Below, in pieces: positions 24,101 through 36,100 of a stretch of 38,479 nucleotides of DNA. Every line of letters begins with the position of its first letter. The first letter of the stretch is position 1. The translations under genes and the position numbers were made by a program. The stretch is from contig CAXNAA020000014.1 of NCBI GenBank assembly GCA_964200075.2, positions 1 through 38,479 of the forward strand, in the 5' to 3' direction. This stretch comes from Sphacelaria rigidula (Eukaryota; Phaeophyceae; Sphacelariales). The notes below the pieces were generated by a model, which was not told the origin of the DNA, ran no database searches, and saw only the letters and a program-made list of their open reading frames with translations.

Positions 24101-27100
24101 CACCAAGGTGTGTCTGGGCGGAACGAACGATGGACTCGTGGAAAATGAGTCTCAGGATGTAGTCAAGCTTCCCGGAATGAGCTGCTTGGTGGAATTATGG
24201 TGGGTGTTGCGGGGTTATGCATTGAGTACATACTTTGATGTGTGGGCTTTGGAGAAGTCTTGCCTTGAAATTAGGGTGTTCGTGAACCGGAGTGATCCAC
24301 AGTAGCAGCAGCTCCGGTCGTTGTTTACACCTGTCCAACACTTGATTAATCGCATCACACGGCACTCAGGCTTCCAGCGAGTACTTCGAGGCGCAGCGTC
24401 GCTACAACTATGTGACTCCCAAGTCCTACCTAGAGCTCATTGGCTTCTACAAGTTCCTGCTGGACCAAAAGCGCACAGAGGTGCAACGGCAGATCGATCG
24501 CCTCGACGTCGGACTGTCAACGCTGCGTAAGACGGCCGCTGATGTAGCGGAGCTGCAAGTGGACCTCACTCACACGATGGTCAAGGTATGCAAGTATGCT
24601 GCGGTTGTCTGTCTCCCTTGCTCGCCCTCGGCCATCGTAGGCTGCTGCGAAAGCACGTCCCACGCATCTCGTTTTGACGCGAGACATTGTTTGGGTCATT
24701 AACCAATGGTAGCGGATCTTGAGCGGAGACACCTGCTGCGAGGACCGCGGGTCCACTGAGTGTGTAACCCGTGTTGATACTGTTCGAATGTTCCGTCCGT
24801 TTTCTCGGTACGCATTGTACCACGTGTACTTGGCTTTCGAAGGTGGAGGAGAAGAAAGCAGCCACCGAGGTGTTGATTGAGGAGATGTCGGTACAGCGTG
24901 CTGGTGCTGGTGAGTCTTCATACGCGCCCCCCTGTGAATACGCTAAAAATCGATCGAATTCACGACAATTTATCTGCGGGGTCTACAAGTGTAGAGTACA
25001 TCATTGCGAGAGCATACACATATGATGCAATATACAGAGAACTAATAGGTGCGGGTGCAGATGGTAGGATATATTCAGTGTTGCGGGCATTCTGTCGCCG
25101 CTCTCTCGCTACTCGGTGAGGTCCATGGCAGATATGACAGAGCCTGGACACAATCCCAAAGCACGACCCACCACTCCCGCAATCACAATATCCTCGCCGC
25201 CTTCATACACACTCACCCTGGGTCATCTCTACATATGCCAGAGAAGCAGCAAGCTGCGGCAAGTATAGAGGCCGACAAAGCTTCTGTGGCGAGCGCTGAA
25301 GCAGCAGCGATTGAGAAAGACGCCGAAAAGGAGCTAGCCCAGGCCGAGCCTGCTATGAAGGCCGCTGCGGAAGCTGTGAACTGTCTATCTAAGAATATGC
25401 TCACGGAGCTCAAGACGCTGCCGAAACCACCTGCAGGAGTAGACAAGGCAAGCACTCCGTAACCCTCAGCCGACATGCTTTGGAAATGCTGTCGACTGCC
25501 CTAACGGGCTCGAGGTGAACACTTGCTTCGGTTGATTGGTGCAGCAGCTCTTCCGACGCTGTATAATTGCCCCCGGCATGAACACTAGCTACATTTCGCC
25601 GTACTTGGTCGAATTTCGTCAACGATATGGCCATGGGGGATTTTAGGTACATATATTTGTGTATTTTTTTATGGGTAATGCAGTGTGCATGGTGGGAATA
25701 CACGTCACGATCGAAAACCCTGCGGATGGCTTTTCAGGTTTTGCTCCCAGATGCCTTCAAACTAAAATTGTTGAAGCCGCGTTGGTGTGTGGCACTTGAT
25801 GCAATGTGCAGGTGACGAAGGCCGTGCTTATTTTGGTGGAAAAGGAATACAAAAACCACGCCTGGGACCGGGCGAAGAAGATGATGGCCAATGTCGATCA
25901 ATTCAAAAACAGGTAATGAATATTTGCTTTCATCGTCGTCACTGACTTTCGCTGTAGCAGGTGACCCTACGATGCTTTGTATCGACAAAAAAGACTATGC
26001 TTTGATTACTTCGAGCGTACTGCTACCGCATACGCATGAAGACTTACATCATCCTGCAATCACACCTGGCGTTTTCGTGCAGTGTGTACGTGTTTGGCTG
26101 ATATATTCGCTTGATGGTGCTGTGTCATATTTGGAAGTGTGCATGGGATCCGGGGGGGGGGGGGAAGCTGATTGCTCGGTGTCATTTTTTTCCAGTTGGG
26201 CATGTATTTCCCGATCATACCCTCAGTGATTCGCAGTACAGCGTGCCGGAGGAAGGAGGCGGATGTACAATGCTCATGTATTTACTGCGAGTCTTTGGTG
26301 ATACCGTTTCAAAGAAATAACAAGCAATGCTGTATCTATAATCAAAGGTGCCGGGTGACATGAAGGTATTTCTATCCGGGTTCACAGGATCCATGACTTC
26401 CCCATATTTTTCCTGCGGATACAAGTGTATCTGTATCCTAATGTCCGTCTGCTGACCGCTATACATTCGTTTCGCAGCCTGGTAGCATTCCGCGGCGAGG
26501 ACATCACAGAGGAGGAGATCAAGAAGCTAGAGCCCATCGTTAACGAGGACGGTTTCAGTGTCGACAACATGAAGAGCAAGTCTGCTGCTGCTGCCAACCT
26601 TTGTTCGTGGGTCATCTCAATTTATACGTACAACCGCATCTACGTGAAGGTGCGTGCGGCCCGCTCCCAGGAATTTGCGTGGTTGTAGACGACAGGCATC
26701 CAGACCCACAAACACACAAACGTACTACAGAAGCTGTATTCTGTTGTGCCCGCGCTTTTGGTCAAGGAGTCAGCGTTTCCCTCACATATCCATAGACTCC
26801 TAGCCGTTGTTAGGAGACTGATTATGTATGAATCGTCGGGAGCTCTATCCTCCACCATTTCTAGGTAAAACCTTTGATGGATAGCCTAGAGGGTGCTCGA
26901 AAAGCCAAGGCGGACGCGGACGCATCACTGAAAGTTTCCACCGACCAAGTCGCAGCTGTGGAAGCCAAGCTGCAGCAGCTGCAAGATAAATTCATGGAGG
27001 CAAGTTGAAGGGTATCGTGGTTCATCTCTGGCAAGCCTTCCAGCTGTTCGTAAATCCTTCGAAGCATAATCTTGCCGTCGTCGCTGATGTGTGCAACAAA

Positions 27101-30100
27101 CGCGTTAGCTTGTTAGGCGTCCTGTGCCTGTTTTTTGTTGAGTTGCGTGTCCGTGCAACTTTCGATGTCTACTGTACACCATTGTATTGAGTCTACCCCT
27201 GGAGGGCATGCATGCATGTACATGTGTGCATTTGCGAGGCGGGGGGGGGGGTAATTTACATCACCCTTGGCTCGTGAAGTAATTCCCATTCCACCCACGT
27301 GGGAGTCGGTACAATTGTGCGGCACTACACTGTGCTCCTCCCTGAACATATGGCACTCGCCTGCCCTATGTGAGTTCACGGTCCTGCGTGTCACTGAATG
27401 CTTCGCCTGGACCTCTGGGCGCACGACAATAAAAGCGATTACCAACGGCTCTCTGCATCGTGCATACGAACTGGACACTGGACCTGCATGACACTACACT
27501 TGCAGGCGACAGAAGAAAAGGCTAAGGTGGAGGCCGAGGCCGAGGCGTGTCTCACCCGTCTATCTCTCGCAGAGCGTCTCGTTGGCGGGCTGTCGAGCGA
27601 GAACGAACGATGGGGTAGCGAGATCGAGAAGCTCCGAAACAACGCTACCACCCTAGTGGGAGACTGCATGCTTGCCAGTGGTTTCGTGTCGTATGTGGGC
27701 GCTTTCGACCAGGGCAACCGAGATATTTTGTGGAAGTCGGTGTGGACTCCAGGTGACTAACGAACTACAGAAGCACAAGCAAAGTCGTGTGAGGTATCCT
27801 TTTGAAGCTCATAGCTACATTCAGATAGAAAAGTTGCCTTTGGATGTGCTGCCCACTATTGCACAGAGAGTGCTCGCACGTACTCTGTTTCGAAATCACA
27901 TACGCATCACCATGTGTGGCTGTCTTTCCCGCGCACTCGTCAACCTTTTCCCCGACTTTCCAACGCATTTTTTTGCCGTTGATGACCGCCGATCCCCGCG
28001 ATATAGTTTACACTCATGATGATGGCATACCAAGGACACGGTTCATATCAATTATGTTGCTGAAAAACACAACACACCGCAACAAAAATCTTGAAAATAC
28101 GATTTTTTTCTTCCTCCTTGTCGCTACCTCCGAGCAGACATCGAGGAACGAAAAATTCCTTTGACGGCGGGAGTGGACCCGTTGGATCTACTAACAAACG
28201 ACGGGAACAACGCCAAGATGACGAGCGAAGGATTGCCGGCAGATCGCATCTCTCTAGAGAACGGCTCTATCATCACCAACTGCAAGCGGTGGCCACTGAT
28301 CATCGACCCGCAGCAGCAGGTACCGCGCTTGGATTCCATCGCCAGACGACACCAAAATAGTCTCTTTACTTTAGTATAGCATACGTACGATAGAGCACGT
28401 TGGTGCGTGGGCTTACATGCACTACCGCTGGAAATTCATCTCAAGCGTTGGGCTGAGAAGTGCTCTGACCCCGTTTAAACGGATCCCTGCGCTTGACACC
28501 CATTTCTTGTTTTTGCGCTATTATATTAATATCACGCAAGGGGATCAAATGGCTCCGAAAACGAGAAGAGGACAACGGGTTATCGGTTATCCAGCTCAGC
28601 CAGAAAAAATGGTTGCGCAACGTAGAGCAAGCCATTGTCGGGGGGAACACTCTGATCATCGAAAATATCGGCGAGGAAATCGACCCGACACTCGACCCTG
28701 TCCTCGGGCGCGCAATCTACAAAAAAGGACGGTAAGCAGAAGCATTTTGTCACTACTTGTGGGAATATTAAACGCTGTGGCTTTCCTTTTTTCTTCGAAG
28801 GGCATCCTTCGATGTTAGTGTTACTCTCCTTTCCTTTTTGTATCTCTCGACCCCCCAGTCGAAGTTCTGAACATTCGCGAACCACAGTAGTTCGACACGT
28901 TTGCGTAGTGCATGGTGTGCATCACCCAGAACTGTGAGCAGCATCACAGCCCCCTGCATATGCGCTTTCCGAGCTATGGCAAACACGAAACGCACCCCAC
29001 CGCATGTAATCAACAATTCTCGTTCGCTTCTGCCTTTTGTTCAGTTCATTATTCCTGAAGTTGGGTGGAGAAGAGGTGGAGTACGACCCGGGGTTCCGAC
29101 TGTATCTGCAAACGAAGCTCTCCAACCCTCACTACAAACCAGAGATTGCCGCCCAGGTGAAGAAGTGCTAGGGTTCCACCACCACCATGTACCACTCAGG
29201 GTTCAGCACGGGGATTTCAGCAGTTGCGGTACCAAACCGCCTCGTCGCCAGGCGTATTATTTGTGGAAAGGGGCATATTCGACTTTGAGCAAAGTGGCAG
29301 ACAGCCTACCTTGTGCCATAAGTGCTGCTTCGGAATGGATCTGGACCTGGTTGATTGATGATCCAAATAGGCGGGAACTTGCTCTGCGGGCACCAGGACA
29401 TCCATGCGTGTAGATACTCGGAGAAGAAGGCGTGAGAAAATCAGCGCCGCGTGGCACGCCACTTGACTGGGCCCTCTCTCCATGATATACGTTGCTTGTA
29501 TGGTGTCACTTTCCACTGTCAAACTAGTGTCACGTGCTGGTATTCAGCGCTTGACGTGCGTGCACCCATGCGATTTCACCTCCCCCTCTCCTCATGCAGT
29601 GCACATTGATCAACTTTATTGCCACCGAGAGGGGCCTCGAAGACCAATTGCTTGCAAAGGTAGTGGGTGTGGAGAGACCAGAGCTAGAGAAACAGGCACA
29701 GGAGCTACAGGCGGCCTTCAACCAGGCAAGCTGGCCGTCGTGCGTGTGAATCAATGATCACGAGGAAAAGCCTGTTATTTTGATGACATCGAACCAACCA
29801 CTGTTGGGCGCCGAAAGAGCGCTTTTCTCGGACTATTGTACTTACATTCTCACGTACAATAATAAGAACAAAAACAAAAAAGATTGTTCCTCTCGCAACA
29901 TTCACGGAATGACTTTGTACTCTTAGCGCTTGCACTGTGGGCAGATTTCTGTTGTGTCAACATTCTCCCGGCACATCCCGCCTTGTTTGTTAGGTTTCAC
30001 GCAGTATTTGAGAAAAAAGACTTGCAGACCAAAAGCACCGTGCCCCTCTCGTACTCAGTGACAAGTTCCTCAATCATCTGATATTCGTTCATATATAATC

Positions 30101-33100
30101 AACAGTACAAAATTGAGTTGGTACAGCTGGAGGACGACCTGCTGGAGAGGTTGGCTAACGCTCCAGACGACATCTTGAGTGACGTGCCGCTTATTGAGGG
30201 CCTCGAAGCCACGAAGGTGATAATCGAGTTCCATGCATGAAACCAAAGAGACGACGTCAACACCCATGTGTGGGGGCTTCTCCTGTGAATATATCGTGGT
30301 AAGTTGGTGGGTATCGCACATCGCAAGGTTTCGCACTGTTACGACATGTCCGCGAGGGTGGCGCTTTGCCCCTTATCCAATGCCCCTGCCACACAGGGAC
30401 GAGTGTTAGACTGGTGGCGATCGCTGTTTTGACAGCAATGTTCCGTCCTCCCTGAAACGCGTGGAAAATGGTTTAACATCGAAGGCACGCGAACACATAA
30501 AGACGCCCCCACCCCTACCACGCGGATCCTGGCAATCTTGTATGTGCAATAAATACAGGCGGCAGCTAAGGAAATTGCTGCTGCGGTGGAGAAGGGCAAG
30601 CTCACCGAGATCGAGATCAACGTTGCTCGCGAGCTGTACCGAAAGCAGGCAACTGAAGGCGCGATGCTCTATTTCCTGCTCACCAAACTGTAAGCTACCT
30701 GGATCCGTGAAAAGAAATATATGGATTTTTCCACGCAGTTGTAGATACATTGAGTAGGTTACCACCAGATAATATTCACTTGTTTGTTGGGGTTGTTCTG
30801 TATTGTATCCACACGGTTGCTGCTGTATAGTTACTGGTACCACGTATGCTCGCCAAAAGCGACCCGCCTCAACATCAACAAAGCGCGCTGCTCAGTCCCA
30901 CGTCGCGATTTGGCTGTACCGTCAATATCCCCTCGGGATCTGTATTTCCAGAGCCATCTCTACGATACATACAAACCCAACAACGAGAACAAACATCATT
31001 TGGCCGACACCTGACAAGGAATTAATAATTACAAGCCAAGCTGCAGGTACTCACGACATCCACTCCGCGACCACGCATACCACGTTCGCTGGAGTCGATC
31101 GGGTGAGCTAGCTGAGCCGCGGTAAGTTCTTGCCCTCGCTGACGTCTGCGCTATATCCACGTAATTCCGCCGCTATCTGGGAAAAACTAAACAAGACAGG
31201 TGCCTGATCGACCACATGTACCAGTACTCCCTCGACTCGTTCGTCACCTTCTTTGTGAAGTCCATTTCTAAGGCCAAGCCAGCCGACAACGTTGAGGGGA
31301 GGGTTCTCAATCTCCGCGACGCTCTTCGTATGACCATTTTCACGTGGGTTAGTCGTGGATTGTTCGAGCGACACAAGCTGATTTTCCTGTCGCAGCTGGC
31401 GTTCAACTTGATGAAAAGAGGGGTACTCGGCGAAGAGCACATCATTAACGAGCTGCACTTCCAGTTCCTACTGCGAGGGCCTCGAAAGCAGGCAAGTCGA
31501 CCACGATCCTTTTGTTTGCTGTCCATATTCGATCCACGGAGACCGCGCACACTATACATGGATATCTGGTGTGCATTCGACATATATGTATAAAGAAAAT
31601 ACTTAGCTCTATATCTATACCTCAGATCGATTCAAGGTATGCTCAGACCACTTCTTGAATCCGCTTACCCACATCCGACCTAACCTGTTGGAGGCCTTTG
31701 GGTGTTTATGGTTAGTGTCCTGTAGATTCCTCTCTTCCTTCGGAACCATCCCGCGCTGGAGGCTGTACTGAGGACAAGACTCGTCTGTTTGGAATGCACA
31801 CGTGGGCGTCGACTATCAAATCGCATGTGTAAACCCTCAACGTACCAGGTGTTGGCGTTTGTGATGTCACACAACAATACAAAGATAGCGAATTACTAGT
31901 TTTATTTTTTTCGGTCACGTCAGGTGGATGACAACCCGTTGTCGTGGCTTCCAGAGACCGCATGGCAGGCTGTGGCGTCTTTGGGGGAGCTAGAAGAGTT
32001 TGCCAAGTTCAGTTCCGATCTTGTGGAGGCCGGACCGCGGTTCCGGGAGTGGTTCAATCATATCACACCGGAGACAGAAAAGCTCCCTCTGGATTGGTAA
32101 GCTACAAGAGCTCTACTGTGAGCGGACGTTGTCATGGCCACTCCATCCAATAGTACAGAAGTTACGTATACGCCACCAGTAAGGTCAACGTCCGATGATA
32201 CTGTTGCATGCGCAACGTGAGAACAATAATCAAGTATATTGCATGACATGACCGGGATACTATGAGAAAGATAACGGGGTTTATCGGGGGTCGAATTATC
32301 TTACGAGGGACCATACTGTCAGTTGGTGCCCACTATCTTCTTTCAATAGCCGATCATCGAAACTTAGGACGAAACTTTTCATTGAGGATGAGAAACTGAA
32401 TAATTAAAATCTTCGTATCCACATCAACTATTCGAAATATGGTTCCATTCCTTCACCTACTGGTAGCTATTGATGATACTACACGTCATACAAATTTGGA
32501 TTTCGATAAACGAAATGTTGGGGTCCTAGGTGAATAACCAATTTCGGTAAATTTCGGCGACCCGATCGGATCACCTACATTCCCCAAAATTGTTTCTTCA
32601 TCTAGGACCCCAAAAATTCGTTTATCGACATCCAAATTTGTATGACGTGTAGTAATTATCAATAGCTACCAGTAGGTGAAGGAATGACCCCACATTTCGA
32701 AGATTCGGTGTGGATACGAAGATTTTAATCCTCTAGGTTCTCATCCTCAATGAAAAGCTCCATCCTCAATTTCGATGATCGGTTGTTACTTTACGCCATC
32801 CCTTTTTGATATATATTTCCCCTGGTATCACCGGCATTCAAGTTCGTACTGGTAAGGAGTATATATACTCAACAGCCTTCGAACACGCTCGGTTTTACGT
32901 TTGGATATATCACAGTTACTGTGCATTCCGTTATTTGGCGTTCGGCAAATCCTCGTACGTATGCAAAAACACCCAGGGCCGGTTTGGATAGAGTGCCCTT
33001 CCAGAAAATGCTGGTTGTGCGCTCTCTGCGACCAGATAGGATGAACGTGGCCTTAGCCAACTTTATCCGGGGATCCCTGCCTGAGGGTAACTCGTACGTG

Positions 33101-36100
33101 GATTGCGACTCCACGCTTAACTCGTTCCAGGCAAGTCTTGACACAACAGCAACAAAGAGTCAAAATCATTCCAAAAATTCTAGGGATGACGTAGCGTTTC
33201 TTGGGTGGAACCTTCTACTTCCATTCGTTCTTTCACCCTTCACAACCGAGGGACCAGGCCCACGTCCGATTTTTTTCGATTTTTCCTAACCGACTCCAGC
33301 TCGCAACATGATCGCAGCCCGTCATGCCTGAGACAGTCTTTCGAATCGGGAGATTTTGAAAGCAGAGCGATCTTGTTCAAGATATTCACCGGCGCAGCTG
33401 GCCCCCTAAAATACTCCACCGTGCATTCATCGTTAATGTTCAGACGTTCAAATATTATGTATCCAGATCGTTTTAAGTATCGTCTTTCGACACAGTTTAC
33501 CATGGCTTTTGAAATTTCGACTGCCAGATTGCCGAGTCTTTCGATTTTGCAGTGCACACAGTATCAAATGCTTGTGAAACCCTCCTCTCCATGTGCTCGC
33601 CTCCGATCCATGTACATGTGTGAAAGCACCGAAATCTGAAGCAAACTCTGGAGGTAACGCTTGGGAGCAAGCGGCAAAAAGAACATGTTAGGAACTAACG
33701 AAGAAGTGCATATTGACACGTTCATAGTCGAAGCGCCTTGGGTTTCTCTTTTTTCCCTTTCCACGTGAGAACCACTGTTGGGTGACAGCAAGGTAATGGT
33801 ACCATGACCCCAAACGCAAGGGCTGGTTTACAGTTCCACTCTCAATACCCTCTGTGCACAACACTATACTACGAAACCAGATATTGGAGGAGTCGTTGTT
33901 GGACTCGACCACCACTACCCCCATCTACTTCATCCTGTCGCCCGGTGCAAACGTAGTGGGGGATCTAGACAAGCTGGGCGACAAATACGACTTCGTCAAG
34001 AACGAGTCATACCACAACGTCTCCATGGGGCAGGGGCAGGTAACTAGTGGAGAGACTCCAACCTTCAAAGATATTCGTTCATTCTCCGCCTATGCACTTT
34101 GCATACTGTGCACATTGCTTTTTGAACAATTTTTTTTGTCAAATCAGGCCAAAACGTGTGCCGTGTCCTTCGAACAAGCTACGAGGATGCCCCTACGAAG
34201 TGATTTTCCGATCATGGCGACTCGAAGACATGGTTGCCGAGAAAATTCCGTTGTGCTCAGACCTACTTGGAGAGCGTCTCGAAACCTGCAAAACGATCGG
34301 CAGAGAACACAGCGGTGTGGCCGTCAGAATGCTGTTCTGTATTCAGTCAGCCACACAACGTTCATGGGATTTTTTTGTGTGAGATTTCCGGCAATCAACG
34401 AGACCAGACCGCATATCCCATCAAAGTTATCGAAGTCATCGCGGTGTTGTTTGTATCCCTTTTTTGTCAGGACGTCGTGGCTATGTCCTGCCTTGAGCTC
34501 GCACACCGAAACGGGCACTGGGTGATCCTCAATAACATTCACCTCATGCCAAGTTGGTTGATTGAGCTGGAGAAGAAGCTGGACGAATTTGCCATTGAAG
34601 GGAGCCACGAGAAATTCCGTTTATACCTGTCTTCTGACCCCTCCAACGCCATCCCCATCGGAGTGCTGAGTCGATGTATCAAGCTCACGAATGAACCGCC
34701 CGCGGGGCTAAAAGCAAACCTCAAGAGAGCCTTTGCGAATTTCAGCAGAGACTACATCGAAGAGGTAGGTACAGTAATCTACTCGCGACAGACTGTACAT
34801 GTATTTGTTGTCAGTATGTACGTATTTCCTGCTCGTTTTTTCGTGAAAAGGGGGGGGGGTATTTTCGACACGTCAATCATCACTAAACCTCGAAGCAGCC
34901 GCGTAGCGGCGCCTGAGCACAGTGCAAAGGAGGGTAGGGAAGAGAACGCCTTTGTGTCGCTGTGTAAATCGTATGTTTTGAGCGGCATGCAGCCAACCTG
35001 AAAACATCATGTCTGAAGATGTGTATCAGTCTACAGTAGTGAAAAAGGGGGTAAGTACTTGGGGCATGGTGACACGCTGCCGGCCAGCTCTGATGGCGCA
35101 TCCCCGAAGTGATGGTAAGCAGGGACGGATATGATGATGCCGGCTGCCGGCTGGGTTGATGGGGTCATGCCGTATGGGTAACCTTTATCGTCATTTAAAA
35201 CCTGATAGCAATGCCATCAGCAAGCGCTACTCTTTCGTTCGAGGACTTCCGTGTATTGGCCACTACACAGAAATATTCCTTGTTTAGGACCTCCACTGAG
35301 CTGAACCTGCAGAAAACATTCGAACAAATGGCGATTGTGTAAAGCTTGACAGATTGCGTGGTGTCACGTACCGCCTGTCGTGCCATGCCCTCTAGGCCGA
35401 CAGCAAGACCAAGAGTATCTTGTTTGGCTTGTGCCATTTCCACGCCATCATGATGGAGCGCAAGCTGTACGGACCGATGGGATTCAACATGATGTATCCC
35501 TTCTCCATTGGTGACTTGCGGGACTCGGCCGTGTGCCTCACCAACTATATGGAAAACTCAGGCGGAGGAAAAATTCCTTGGCAAGACCTGAAGTACATTT
35601 TCGGGGAAATCATGTGCGTCCAATTTTGAACGATAGTGGTGCTGCAATCGATTGGAATGTTCGACGCCCGTCGCACCCGTGATTACTTTGTGTCCTGGAC
35701 GGAAAATTCCGCACGGCGCTGTCGCACCATCTAGCGTGCTATGTTTCCTCTCCCTGTAATGAACTGTAGTGCTCTGCACACGTTGTCGTCATCGCTGTCG
35801 TTGGTGGCCGTGGGGTGTTGGTGGCGTTCGTGCTCCATTTCCAACAGATTGCACAGAGGAATGATACGACCGTATGAGGGTTGCTAAACGCAGTCAAGGA
35901 CATTTACCCATGATTCCAGATCATGCCGCCATTGTGCCGGACTCGTGCTGTTACCCACTGTTTTGTGTGCAACGTCCGCGTGCAAGGTATGGAGGACATA
36001 TTGTGAACGACTTCGACCGTCTGCTGGCGAACGAGTACCTTGACTGGTACATGAAGGACGAGCTATTGGACGAAACAGAGATGTACCCGTTTGCCGAGGA

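Noticed and set aside
27791-27802. U12-type donor-like sequence (gtatccttt)
   Set aside because: It lies inside intron 46 and is not at an exon edge; exon 46 ends earlier with a phase-correct gtgact donor.
32987-32992. Acceptor ggatag close to exon 55
   Set aside because: Using it after the TG of exon 54 gives a TGA stop; the acceptor at 32976 gives Trp and the conserved sequence.
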